Origin: Massilia sp. PAMC28688 | GTDB taxonomy: Bacteria > Pseudomonadota > Gammaproteobacteria > Burkholderiales > Burkholderiaceae_D | Assembly (NCBI RefSeq): GCF_019443445.1 | Contig: NZ_CP080378.1 | Location: forward strand, 496,001 to 560,000 | Direction: 5' to 3' | DNA: 64,000 nt | Shown here: positions 20,658 through 28,543 of the stretch, in pieces | Position numbering within the stretch: the first letter of the stretch is position 1 | Layout of the letters: each line of letters opens with the position of its first letter | Notes under the pieces: model-generated | The model's database searches: none | What the model saw: only the letters and a program-made list of their open reading frames with translations | Told to the model about the DNA's origin: nothing | Translations under genes and position numbers: made by a program

Positions 20658-21203
20658 TCAGACCCGCAACTGGCAGCGAAAGCCGCGGGCGGCGTAGTAG
20701 GACTGGGCACCGTTGTGGTAGATGAATACCCTGCCGTAGCGCTGGTCGCCGAAGATGGCGCCGCCCAGCTGCCGCACCTCCGGGGGCGTGGCCAGCCAGC
20801 TGGAGGTTTTCAGGTCGAACGGGCCGAGCTGCTGCAGCTCTCGATACTGCGCTTCCGTCAGCAAGGCCGCGCCCATCGCTGCCGCCATGCCGACCGCACT
20901 GTGTTTGGGCTTGGCTTCCTTTCTGGCGTCCAGAGCTTGCTGGTCGTAGCAGGTGCTGCGCCGGCCCGTGGGACTCTCCGGCGCGCAGTCGCAAAAGATG
21001 AATTCTCCGCTGGTCTTGTCGTAGCCAGTGACGTCCGGCTCGCCGCCCGTTTGCTCCATCTCGTGCAGTGTCTGCAGTTTTGCAGCCTGCGCACGCAGGC
21101 GCTGCTCGACATCATGCCAGTGGCAGCCAGGGTGACGCTCCGGATGCGCTGCGAAGCGTTCCTGCAAGGTGGCGAGCAAGGTGCGATGCTGGTCAGTTTT
21201 CAT
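20658..21203 (-). CDS. DUF4256 domain protein
   Basis: 181 residues from ATG 21203, preferred over GTG 21218 because GGAG lies five bases before it. The C-terminal block LGPFDLKTSSWLATPPEVR and VFIYHNGAQSYYAARGFR is the DUF4256 signature; FIFCDCAPESPTGRRS lies in the middle. No signal peptide, so cytoplasmic. Function unknown in all members. It is flanked by unrelated genes. Confidence 0.88.
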   Translation of the reverse strand: MKTDQHRTLLATLQERFAAHPERHPGCHWHDVEQRLRAQAAKLQTLHEMEQTGGEPDVTGYDKTSGEFIFCDCAPESPTGRRSTCYDQQALDARKEAKPKHSAVGMAAAMGAALLTEAQYRELQQLGPFDLKTSSWLATPPEVRQLGGAIFGDQRYGRVFIYHNGAQSYYAARGFRCQLRV

Positions 21204-21242
21204 GGCGCTCCGGGACACGGGAAGGTCAGCGATGGCGCTATC

Positions 21243-22085
21243 TTAGCGCGGTCCCTGATCCTCCGGCGCGGAAAGTACCGGTTGCCAGTTCTTGAACCCT
21301 TCGGTCGCCTCTGCATCCCACGGGTAAATGTTGGCGGTGTTGGGATAGACGATCTGGCGGGCCTGGAAATTCGGGCCATCGTTGCGCCAGAGAGCCCAGC
21401 CCAGATAGTCGCGGTAGTGGTCAGGCGACATCTCGACAAGCACGCATTCGTAGTCGCCGTCCAGCAGTCCGGCCACGCGCGTGCCCGGCGCGGGGCTCAG
21501 GCCGGCTTTCATCCGGCGGTAGCACTCGTTGAGGACGTAATGCGCCACGCTGGCTTTCAGACCGATCACGATCAGCTCTGGCATGCCGAGCGTTTGTGTG
21601 ATGCCGATGGAGTAGGCAAACGGCGGCAGATCGCCTTCAGCGCTGACGGCAATGATGTGCAGGCCGTATTGGTCGATGTCGGCCAGGGCGCGCTGTTCGC
21701 TCGCCGCTTCCTCCTCGGGGCTGTGGCTGCAGGCGGACGGATTCGCTGTCAGGCCTTCATCTTGGTCTTCTTCCTCGTCTTCATCATCGTCGTTTTCCCA
21801 GCGCTCCCAGGCTGCGCCCACGTGGGAACGCCAGGCACTCCATCCCTGCGGCAGATCACTCACTTCGGCCACAGTTGCATCGCGCTCGAAGACGCAGCCC
21901 AGGCACAGGAGGACCGGTTCGCCTGGGTCGTCGGTGGTGGCGTCGTGGAATTGCCAGTCACCATCGCGATCGTGCGAGACCCGCAGGATCGGGAGTCTGT
22001 TGTGGACCACGAGGGTGGTGCAATAACTGATTGCGTTGACGGGAGCGGCGAAAGGCCAGTGGGCAAAAGCGTGGGTGTGGGACAT
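21243..22085 (-). CDS. DUF4262 domain protein with N-terminal extension
   Basis: 280 residues. The C-terminal half (from about residue 140, YGLHIIAVSAEGDLPPFAYS and IGITQTLGMPELIVIGL) is DUF4262. The first 100 residues form a separate region with DRDGDWQFHDA and a C-x-x-C-like LCLGC, then an acidic linker (ENDDDEDEEEDQDEG). Cytoplasmic, function unknown. Its upstream region is the palindrome cluster at 22122-22284. Confidence 0.85.
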   Translation of the reverse strand: MSHTHAFAHWPFAAPVNAISYCTTLVVHNRLPILRVSHDRDGDWQFHDATTDDPGEPVLLCLGCVFERDATVAEVSDLPQGWSAWRSHVGAAWERWENDDDEDEEEDQDEGLTANPSACSHSPEEEAASEQRALADIDQYGLHIIAVSAEGDLPPFAYSIGITQTLGMPELIVIGLKASVAHYVLNECYRRMKAGLSPAPGTRVAGLLDGDYECVLVEMSPDHYRDYLGWALWRNDGPNFQARQIVYPNTANIYPWDAEATEGFKNWQPVLSAPEDQGPR

Positions 22086-22121
22086 GGCGGATCAAATGTT
22101 GGGATTGGGTAATTGTAGTGC

Positions 22122-22284
22122 GGGAAAATCGCCTGCGGCGATTTTCCCTACAGAACTTGCAGGAGGCGGAAGGGCAAGAAATCGCTTGCGCGATTTCCCT
22201 TAGTTAGGGGAATCGGAGAGGCTTTCCCTTGCAAGGGAAAGCCGGATTCGCCGCGCCGGGCATGCCCGGCGAAACCCGGCGAAT
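22122..22284. repeat. Cluster of four strong palindromes
   Basis: Four inverted repeats in 163 bp: GGGAAAATCGCC-TGC-GGCGATTTTCCC (22122-22148); GAAATCGC-TTGC-GCGATTTC (22178-22197); the perfect 24-bp palindrome at 22220-22243 centred on TTGCAA; and CGCCGGGCA/TGCCCGGCG (22254-22271) nested in an outer ATTCGCCG/CGGCGAAT pair (22246-22284). No gene overlaps them. Confidence 0.8.
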
Positions 22285-22295
22285 CCCCCGCGCCC

Positions 22296-22318
22296 CGCGG
22301 GTTCAATTCCCGCCGCCT
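22296..22318 (+). repeat. Inverted copy of the tmRNA T-arm
   Basis: 23 bp on the plus strand beginning CGCGGGTTCAATTCCCGC identical to the T-arm and acceptor part of the tmRNA, which lies on the minus strand at 22373-22395. It is not a tRNA gene: it lacks D-arm, anticodon arm and CCA. Confidence 0.85.
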
Positions 22319-22327
22319 GTTGGCGCT

Positions 22328-22357
22328 AAAAAAAAGGCCACCCGGTGGGTGGCCTTT
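22328..22357 (-). terminator. Rho-independent terminator of the tmRNA gene
   Basis: On the minus strand the stem AAGGCCACC / GGGTGGCCTT is followed by eight T, nine bases after the encoded CCA end. Confidence 0.88.
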
Positions 22358-22366
22358 CGCATACGG

Positions 22367-22726
22367 TGGTGGAGGCGGCGGGAATTGAACCCGCGTCCGC
22401 AAGCGCTCTACAGACAGTTCTACATACTTAGCTCTGCCATTTAATTTGACTCATACAACGCGGACGAGCACGCTGTGTACAAGCGAGTTACCTATGATTT
22501 AGTCCGGAACTAAGTAACCCAGTTCAAGACGAGTCCCTGTAAATGACTCTAGAGCTTTTGACGGCCCACCCCAGGGACGAGGTGTTCTAGAGCTAGCAGC
22601 AATTAAGCTGCGAGTGCGTACGAGTTATCGTTTGCAGTTAAGTTTTTCAGGTTGTATTTACGAGGTAGCCCGCCCTCGGTATGCCCTGCACTGCTTTACA
22701 ACCCACGTCGAAACCAGGTCGCCCCC
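22367..22726 (-). ncRNA. ssrA: tmRNA (transfer-messenger RNA)
   Basis: 360 nt. The 5' end GGGGGCG pairs with CGCCTCC just before the encoded ACCA 3' end, forming the acceptor stem; the T-arm reads GCGGGTTCAATTCCCGC. The mRNA-like part follows the resume region near GCAAACGATAACTCGTACGC and encodes the proteolysis tag ANDNSYALAA before a TAA stop. It rescues stalled ribosomes with SmpB and marks the peptide for ClpXP/ClpAP. The ALAA ending is standard; NSY replaces the more common ERF. It has its own promoter and terminator. Confidence 0.97.
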
Positions 22727-22737
22727 GCAGAGACTCC

Positions 22738-22766
22738 ATTGTACCCCATGCGCTTTGCCCGTGCAG
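22738..22766 (-). promoter_or_regulatory. Sigma70-type promoter of tmRNA
   Basis: On the minus strand CTGCAC (22761-22766), a 17 bp spacer and TACAAT (22738-22743), ending 11 nt before the tmRNA 5' end. The -10 is good, the -35 weak. Confidence 0.65.
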
Positions 22767-22823
22767 ACCCCATTCGTGACAAGACGTTTCAGAATAATCT
22801 GTTGCTTTACGGCACAATGTTAG

Positions 22824-22852
22824 TTGCCACACAGAATGTATTGCCGTATAGT
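22824..22852 (+). promoter_or_regulatory. Sigma70-type promoter of the TonB-domain gene
   Basis: TTGCCA (22824-22829), 17 bp spacer, TATAGT (22847-22852); about 48 nt before the start codon at 22901. Confidence 0.75.
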
Positions 22853-22900
22853 ATCTCTCATCGGCACTGCACTGCCTCCTGCCAACCTTTAAGGACTACC

Positions 22901-23251
22901 ATGATGCCCAGCAAATTCACTCTCCATGCAATTGCCGCCTTGTGCCTTGCCGGCGTTGGCAGCACCGCCATCGCCGCCGAAGTACCCGCCGTCTTCGATG
23001 CCCGCAGCTGCAAGGCTGAGTATCCGAAAGCTGCCTTGATGAACGAAGAGCAAGGCGTGGTATCCATGATGTTCCTGGTGTCGGCCGAAGGCCGCGTGCT
23101 CGAATCCAAGCTCGACAAGACGAGTGGCTTCAAGTCGCTCGACAAGGCAGCCCTGAAGGCCGTCGCCGAATGCAAATTCAAGCCGGGCATGAAGGATGGC
23201 AAGCCTGATTCTACCTGGACCAAGGTTGATTACAACTGGACCCTGGGCTGA
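22901..23251 (+). CDS. Periplasmic TonB C-terminal domain protein
   Basis: 116 residues from ATG 22901 with AAGGA upstream. A signal peptide ending AIAA is followed by a single TonB C-terminal domain (YPKAALMNEEQGVVSMMFLV, EGRVLESKLDKTSGFKSLDK, AECKFKPGMKDGKP). Unlike energy-transducing TonB it has no transmembrane anchor and no Pro-rich spacer, so it is probably a free periplasmic protein. Partner unknown. Monocistronic, with promoter and terminator. Confidence 0.87.
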   Translation: MMPSKFTLHAIAALCLAGVGSTAIAAEVPAVFDARSCKAEYPKAALMNEEQGVVSMMFLVSAEGRVLESKLDKTSGFKSLDKAALKAVAECKFKPGMKDGKPDSTWTKVDYNWTLG

Positions 23252-23304
23252 ACCGATTTTTTTGTACTACCCGCGTTTCCCTGTTTTTCCTCGAAGATGA
23301 TTTT

Positions 23305-23331
23305 AAGCCACCCTCGGGTGGCTTTTTTTTT
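23305..23331 (+). terminator. Rho-independent terminator of the TonB-domain gene
   Basis: Stem AAGCCACC / GGGTGGCTT and nine T, about 55 nt after the stop codon. Confidence 0.88.
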
Positions 23332-23422
23332 ATTTCGGCATTACCAAAATTGAAAATTTTCACGCATAAACTTTCTTAGCGCATACACTATCGCTACAGT
23401 GAATGGCACAACGGAGAATTGC

Positions 23423-24070
23423 ATGAAAAACACGATGACAGCTTGCATATTGGCCATGGGCACTGCGTTGGCCCAGGCTGACAATGCGCCCATGGCCCCG
23501 GTCATGCAGGAGCCGGTCGCCGCAGGACAGACCTGGACCTACAAGCGCGTGCTCAAGACGCCGGCCGGGACCAGCGAATCGCGCACGATTTTCCGCGCCG
23601 GCCAGGGTCCCGGCGGCGCCCTGGTGGCCGAATCCATGCCGGCCGCGCTGACGGGGCGCCCGACACTGTGGCACCAGGGGCCCACCATCGGCAATGACTC
23701 CTGCATGATCGACGTGTTCGGAACGGGATCGCTGGGCATCATCAATAGCTGCACCACCACCTTTGTGCCCGGCATGGACTGGACGACTGAAAATCAAATC
23801 CAGGGCAAGCGGGTCTTCCAGCGCTACGAAGTGCTCGACACGGAATACATCACCGTTGCGGCCGGGTCGTTTAACGCCATCAAAATCGAAGCGCTGTGGG
23901 AAACCGCCGGGGCAACAGGCAGCCGGCCGACCCATAAGGTGACCTACTGGTACGCACCGGAAACCCGGGCCATGGCCAAGGTCCACCGACAGTTTTTAAA
24001 TAGCAAGGGCGCCATCGAGTCGGAAGCGACCGAAGAACTCGAAGGCTTCCGCCAGACGATCGCGCGCTGA
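23423..24070 (+). CDS. Hypothetical secreted protein
   Basis: 215 residues from ATG 23423, chosen for the GGAG six bases upstream and the signal peptide MKNTMTACILAMGTALAQA; an in-frame ATG at 23399 would spoil it. The mature chain reads like a beta-rich lipid- or surface-associated domain (AGQTWTYKRVLKT, VAAGSFNAIKIEALWE, VTYWYAPETRAMAKV), the last part recalling DUF3108-type proteins. I cannot name a family. It stands alone between terminator-bounded neighbours. Confidence 0.75.
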   Translation: MKNTMTACILAMGTALAQADNAPMAPVMQEPVAAGQTWTYKRVLKTPAGTSESRTIFRAGQGPGGALVAESMPAALTGRPTLWHQGPTIGNDSCMIDVFGTGSLGIINSCTTTFVPGMDWTTENQIQGKRVFQRYEVLDTEYITVAAGSFNAIKIEALWETAGATGSRPTHKVTYWYAPETRAMAKVHRQFLNSKGAIESEATEELEGFRQTIAR

Positions 24071-24282
24071 CATCCCCTACCCCGGTTCGCCAGGCGGCAG
24101 TGCCCCCGCAGCACATTCTATGCGTTTATTGGTGCCGAGCTGGCGCGCCTCGAACACATGAGGCCTCCCCGGGACAGAACGCAGCTCGCCCTCGCTTCCC
24201 TGAACGCATTGTTTGCTGAAACACTGGCACAGACAGCGCCCCGTTGAACGGCAGGGACCCGCAATGCGGATCCCTGTCTCCG

Positions 24283-24570
24283 CTAGGTTTTGCGCGATGC
24301 CATCTTGCTGCTGGTGTAGATGGAATACAGCGCCGACAAGCCCACCAGCACATAAACGATGCGCGACAGCGGCGTTTGCGTGCCGAACAGGGTGGCCACC
24401 AGGTCCACGTTGAACAGCCCGACCAGACCCCAGTTGAGGCCCCCGACGATCAGCAAGACCATGGCGATCCAGTCCAGCGCATTCATCTTGGATTTGCTCA
24501 TGCTGCCACTGCCACTGCGCCGGTCGGACAAATGCCTGCGGTCATTCGCTGGTGCGTTGATAGTTGCCAT
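24283..24570 (-). CDS. DUF378 small membrane protein
   Basis: 95 residues from ATG 24570, with GGAGGGAGC upstream. Two predicted membrane helices: LDWIAMVLLIVGGLNWGLVG and IVYVLVGLSALYSIYTS, around the DUF378 signature GGLNWGLVGLFNVDLVATLFG. A basic 30-residue N-terminal region precedes them. Function unknown. A hairpin at 24251-24278 without a T-run may end the transcript. Confidence 0.88.
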   Translation of the reverse strand: MATINAPANDRRHLSDRRSGSGSMSKSKMNALDWIAMVLLIVGGLNWGLVGLFNVDLVATLFGTQTPLSRIVYVLVGLSALYSIYTSSKMASRKT

Positions 24571-24721
24571 TGCTCCCTCCTTGGTGTGTTGACATGAACA
24601 CGCCGCCGTGGCAGCGCGCGCACCGGCAGCGAGCCGCTGCGGCTCGCTCAGAAAACCGGTGACTCCCCTACGACAGCAAAAAAACGGCCAAGTTTGCTCA
24701 ATGTGTGTAGTTTCTGCGTAA

Positions 24722-25312
24722 TCAGGATGACGGCCCGCCCTCGGCCGCGCCCACGTCGATTTCCAGCATGTTCTTGATGGCGTTGTTGAACGCGGGCAGG
24801 TCGTCCGGTTTGCGGCTGGTGACGAGACGGCCATCAATGACTACTTCGTCGTCAGTCCACTCCGCCCCGGCATTGCGCAGGTCCGTCTGCAGGCTGGGCC
24901 AGCTTGTCATGTGACTGGCTTTGGCCACGCCGGCGTCGATCAGGGGCCAGGGCCCGTGGCAGATGGCAGCGATCGGCTTTTCTTCGCCGGCGAACTGGCG
25001 GATGAAGTCGATCGATTCGGCACTCATGCGCAGCGTGTCGGGATTGGCCACCCCGCCCGGCAGCACCAGCGCGTCAAAGTCACGCGGACTGGCGTCGCGC
25101 ACGTTCATCTCCACTTCGAAACTGTCGCCTGGTTTGTCGTGGTGCACGCCCTGCACCTGCGCCCCCTTGTCCTTGGGCGACACCAGGATCACGGTGGCGC
25201 CGTGCTGCTCAAGGAAACTGCGCGGCGAAGTGTATTCAATCTGTTCCACCCCATCGGTCATGAGGAAGGCAACCCGTTTGCCGGCCAAGCTTTGTCCAGT
25301 AGTCTGCTCCAT
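24722..25312 (-). CDS. PfpI/DJ-1 family protein (protein deglycase type)
   Basis: 196 residues from ATG 25312 with AAGGAG upstream. The nucleophile elbow is AAICHGPW (Cys near residue 120), with the conserved glutamate in DGVEQIEYT near residue 24, as in YhbO/PfpI. Family members act as deglycases or chaperone-like stress proteins; older annotations say intracellular protease. Cytoplasmic. It points away from a 270 bp gap in which I see no gene. Confidence 0.9.
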   Translation of the reverse strand: MEQTTGQSLAGKRVAFLMTDGVEQIEYTSPRSFLEQHGATVILVSPKDKGAQVQGVHHDKPGDSFEVEMNVRDASPRDFDALVLPGGVANPDTLRMSAESIDFIRQFAGEEKPIAAICHGPWPLIDAGVAKASHMTSWPSLQTDLRNAGAEWTDDEVVIDGRLVTSRKPDDLPAFNNAIKNMLEIDVGAAEGGPSS

Positions 25313-25584
25313 GCAGGTTTCTCCTTGCGATATCAATAGTAAAAGCCATTGTAGAAGCTGGGCCGGCACGGTGGCGCTACTGTGCCCAAACGCAAGGAGT
25401 AACTGATTTGTGCAAGCGCCGCGCAGGTTGCCGGGAGAAACCGCCTGTGCCGACCGAATGGTTGCGGGGAATCAACGATGATTGGCGTCCCGGTAGCATA
25501 GTCTCTACAGTGCCTACGAGGAGACTGCAAGTGGCGTCCGGGTGTCCCTTCATTCCAGCCGCATTCCGATGCGCGCGCGTGCCG

Positions 25585-26535
25585 CTAGCTGCGCGTGGCG
25601 GCGCGCGGATTGAAAGCGAGCTCGCGTGCCATGGCCTGGTACAGCTCACGCGCGCGGGGATGGTCGGCAGGGGGCAGCACCACCTCCAGTTCAAGGTACA
25701 GGTCCCCTGCCGGATGAGCCGGGAGGCCGCGCCCGCGCAGCCGCAGCTTGCGCCCGCCCTGCGAGCCGGCCGGGACCGTGACGCTCACCTGCCCCGACGG
25801 TGTGGCCACGTCAATGCTGGCACCGAGCGCTGCCTCCCAGGGCGTCACGGGCAGGCGTGCAATGACATTCTTGCCTTCCACCCGGTAGCGCGGTTCGGGC
25901 CGCAGCTGCAGCTCCAGCACCAGGTCGCCAGGCGGGCCGCCGTGGTAGCCGGGCCGGCCCTGGCCGGGCATGCGCAGCTGCTGACCGGGCAAGGCGCCCT
26001 TGGGAATGGTGACATGGACCTGCTGCTCGCCGGCGCCGCCCGGCAGCTGCAGGCTCACCAGGCGGCTGGCACCGTGATAGATGTCATGCAGCGACACCGG
26101 CATGGTGGCGTGAATATCCTCTCCCGGTTGCCCCGCCGTGGCACCGCGCCGGCGCGTGCCTGCCTGGGCGAACAGGTCGGAAAAGAAATCGGCGCCCGCA
26201 AATTCGGCACTGCCGAAGTCTTGCCCGGGGAAGCCATGGGCCGCCCTGCTCCGCGGCCCCGCACCGGCCCGGCCGAAACTGCCGGCGCCCCAGTCCGGCG
26301 GCCGGGACCGCTGGCCATGCATGCCGGCAGCAGGCGCGTCGTAGGCGGCGCGTTTTTCAGCGTCGCCCAGCACGGCGTAGGCTTCGTTGATTTCCTTGGT
26401 TTTCTGGTCCGCGTCCGTGGCTTTGCTGATGTCCGGATGGTGCTTGCGCACCAGCCTGCGGTACGCCGCCTTGATGTCTTCCGCCGACGCATTGCGCGCC
26501 ACGCCCAGGGTCTTGTAATAGTCCTTGTATTCCAC
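25585..26535 (-). CDS. cbpA: Curved-DNA-binding protein CbpA (DnaJ class)
   Basis: 316 residues from GTG 26535 ([20 protein letters not shown]), which matches the usual MEYKDYYK start; ATG 26565 is an alternative adding ten residues. J-domain with HPD at residues 33-35, a Gly/Arg-rich linker from about 65 to 125, then the two-part DnaJ C-terminal substrate domain ([20 protein letters not shown]). No zinc finger, as expected for CbpA. It is a DnaK co-chaperone and nucleoid-associated protein of stress and stationary phase. No cbpM modulator gene is next to it. Confidence 0.9.
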   Translation of the reverse strand: MEYKDYYKTLGVARNASAEDIKAAYRRLVRKHHPDISKATDADQKTKEINEAYAVLGDAEKRAAYDAPAAGMHGQRSRPPDWGAGSFGRAGAGPRSRAAHGFPGQDFGSAEFAGADFFSDLFAQAGTRRRGATAGQPGEDIHATMPVSLHDIYHGASRLVSLQLPGGAGEQQVHVTIPKGALPGQQLRMPGQGRPGYHGGPPGDLVLELQLRPEPRYRVEGKNVIARLPVTPWEAALGASIDVATPSGQVSVTVPAGSQGGRKLRLRGRGLPAHPAGDLYLELEVVLPPADHPRARELYQAMARELAFNPRAATRS

Positions 26536-26628
26536 GGCCCACGCTCCGGATCGGGTATACCCCATCGTACTGTCAGGCCAGCGGCGGGAGCGCACGCTTC
26601 CGCTACGCATTGTTGAAAAGGAGTTGCC

Positions 26629-27531
26629 ATGAACCGTTGGGTAAAGGGAACCAGCCTGGTATTGGCTGTGCTGGCTGCAGGCGCCCTGGCCGTCGCCGTG
26701 GCGGGCAAGTACCTGGGCGAGCGCAAAATGGCGCGCGTGATCACCGTGGAGATGGCGCCATTTGTCATGCCATCGAAGGCGATCTCGCTGGCGCAGGGGC
26801 GCTACCTGTTTTCCACGCGCGGCTGCGCCGATTGCCACGGCGCTAACGGGGCCGGGCGCGAAATCATCCGCAGCGGCGCCATGCTGGTGGTCTCGCCCGC
26901 CATCGCACCGGGCGCCGACAGCATCACCAACAGCTATACCGCCACCGACTGGGTGCGCACCCTGCGCCATGGGATCAAGCCGGACGGGCGACCGGTCATG
27001 ATCATGCCCAGCGAAGACTACAACCGCCTCACCGACGATGATGTGGCCGCCCTGATCAGCTATGTGCGCCGCCTGCCCCCGGTCGATGGGCGCGCGGCGC
27101 TGGTGCAGCTGCCGCTGACGGTCAAGGTGATGTACGCGTTTGGCTACGTCAAGGATGCGGCGGAAATGATCAACCACGCTCTGCCGCCGCAGCAGCCGGT
27201 GCTGCCTTCCGTCAGCCTCGAACATGGCAAGTACGTGGCCAACAGCTGCATCGGCTGCCATGGTGCCGGTTTGTCGGGCGGCCGTATCCCCGGCTCGCCC
27301 CCGGACTGGCCGGCGCCGGCCAACCTGACCCCGGGCCCCGGCAACGCCATGGCGCTGTACGACACGCCGGAAGCCTTCATGGCCATGCTGCGCACGGGCA
27401 ATCGGCCAGACGGCAGCGCCATCAGCAAGGTGATGCCGTTCGGCTCGCTCAAGCAGATGAACGACACCGATGTGCGCGCCCTGCACGCCTACCTGCAAAC
27501 CTTGCCGCCGCGACCGGCCGGCGGGCGCTGA
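26629..27531 (+). CDS. Diheme c-type cytochrome, membrane-anchored
   Basis: 300 residues: N-terminal membrane helix ([18 protein letters not shown]) then two cytochrome c domains with heme sites C66-A-D-C-H70 and C207-I-G-C-H211. Each domain ends in a typical helix with an axial Met candidate ([23 protein letters not shown]). It should carry electrons on the periplasmic face, like the cytochrome subunits of alcohol or sugar dehydrogenases, but no dehydrogenase lies beside it. Convergent with the crystallin gene, 26 nt apart. Confidence 0.9.
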   Translation: MNRWVKGTSLVLAVLAAGALAVAVAGKYLGERKMARVITVEMAPFVMPSKAISLAQGRYLFSTRGCADCHGANGAGREIIRSGAMLVVSPAIAPGADSITNSYTATDWVRTLRHGIKPDGRPVMIMPSEDYNRLTDDDVAALISYVRRLPPVDGRAALVQLPLTVKVMYAFGYVKDAAEMINHALPPQQPVLPSVSLEHGKYVANSCIGCHGAGLSGGRIPGSPPDWPAPANLTPGPGNAMALYDTPEAFMAMLRTGNRPDGSAISKVMPFGSLKQMNDTDVRALHAYLQTLPPRPAGGR

Positions 27532-27557
27532 CCGGCGCGCATCGAGCCGGCGCCGGG

Positions 27558-28382
27558 CTAGCGATCGTCGCGGGGCTCGTAGCGCGGATCGTCGCGCGAA
27601 TCGTCGCGCGGATCGTTGCGTGAATCGTTGCGCGGATCATCGCGTAGCTCGTAGCGCGGTTCATGGTGCGGCTGGTAGCCGTCGCGCCGATCAAAGTCGC
27701 CGCGTTCGTGGTCCGGCAGTGCGCGGCCATAACCGGTGTCGGGCCCGTAACCACGGCTGCGCCCGCTGCTCACCAGCCGTACCGACGAAATGGCGCGGCG
27801 CAGCGAGCGGTCGAGCACTCTGTATTCCCCGGGACCGTACACGCGGCACATGCCGCCAAAGTCACGGTGCTGACACACTTCCCAGCGGCCGCGCTCAATC
27901 AGCATGGATTGCGCCCGGTCATTAAAGCCGGCGCGGGCCAGGTTGTCGTTGCCGCCCCGGATGGGCAGGGCACGCCCACCCAGATTGGTGCCCTCGAACA
28001 GGACCAGTTCCGGCTGGCGGGCACGGCGCCGGGCATCGCGCCACTCGCCGCGTTCGTCGCGGCTGTCGCCGCGCTCGATTTCGCGCAGCGATGACAGATT
28101 GCCGGTAAAGCGGCCAAGGCTGCGGTACTGGCCCGGTTCATAGATCCGGCATTCTCCCTGATAACGGGCGTGGAAGCACAGTTCCCAGATACCCGACTGC
28201 ACCACCATGCTGGCGGACCGGTCGTTGAAACCATATCGGTTCAGGTCGGGTGTGTCGCCGCGCAGGCGCACTTCGCGCCCATCAAAATCGCCGGCGGAAA
28301 AAAGGATGACCTCGCCGGCACCGGCAGCCTGGGCCAGCGAGGCCGTGAACGCCACGGCGGCCATGTTGAGCAATGATTTCAT
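27558..28382 (-). CDS. Secreted beta/gamma-crystallin domain protein with repeat tail
   Basis: 274 residues: signal peptide ([20 protein letters not shown]), two beta/gamma-crystallin domains (residues about 24-100, [18 protein letters not shown] ... [13 protein letters not shown]; and about 125-205, [18 protein letters not shown] ... [13 protein letters not shown]). These domains often bind calcium through N/D-N/D-x-x-S/T-S motifs; FNDRSAS and FNDRAQS are the candidates. The C-terminus is an eight-unit tandem of four residues, [P/S/L]-R-[D/N/Y]-[D/E], very charged and probably disordered. Function unknown, likely envelope or extracellular. Confidence 0.85.
   Translation of the reverse strand: MKSLLNMAAVAFTASLAQAAGAGEVILFSAGDFDGREVRLRGDTPDLNRYGFNDRSASMVVQSGIWELCFHARYQGECRIYEPGQYRSLGRFTGNLSSLREIERGDSRDERGEWRDARRRARQPELVLFEGTNLGGRALPIRGGNDNLARAGFNDRAQSMLIERGRWEVCQHRDFGGMCRVYGPGEYRVLDRSLRRAISSVRLVSSGRSRGYGPDTGYGRALPDHERGDFDRRDGYQPHHEPRYELRDDPRNDSRNDPRDDSRDDPRYEPRDDR
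27561..27656. repeat. 12-bp tandem repeat in coding sequence
   Basis: Eight 12-bp units similar to GATCGTCGCGCG encode the Arg/Asp/Asn/Pro tail of the crystallin-domain protein. Units differ at one to three positions, so the repeat is old enough to have diverged. Confidence 0.8.
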
Positions 28383-28543
28383 GGTGGTTCCTTCGCATCA
28401 AGATGATGGCATTGTGCTGCGTTCACGCAAGCGCGGGTGTTACAGGGCCACCTCTGTTGTAACAAATTCCTACGCCCGTGGCCGCCACCCGTGCATGGCC
28501 AATTATCAGTAGAATCGCTGTTTGCCCTTTGCCACTATCCTTT

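Noticed and set aside
22290..22330. Possible tRNA gene
   Set aside because: Only a T-arm-like hairpin is present; it is an inverted copy of the tmRNA end, with no cloverleaf.
26536..27498. Long N-terminal extension of the CbpA frame
   Set aside because: It is antisense to the diheme cytochrome gene; the J-domain begins only at the GTG at 26535.
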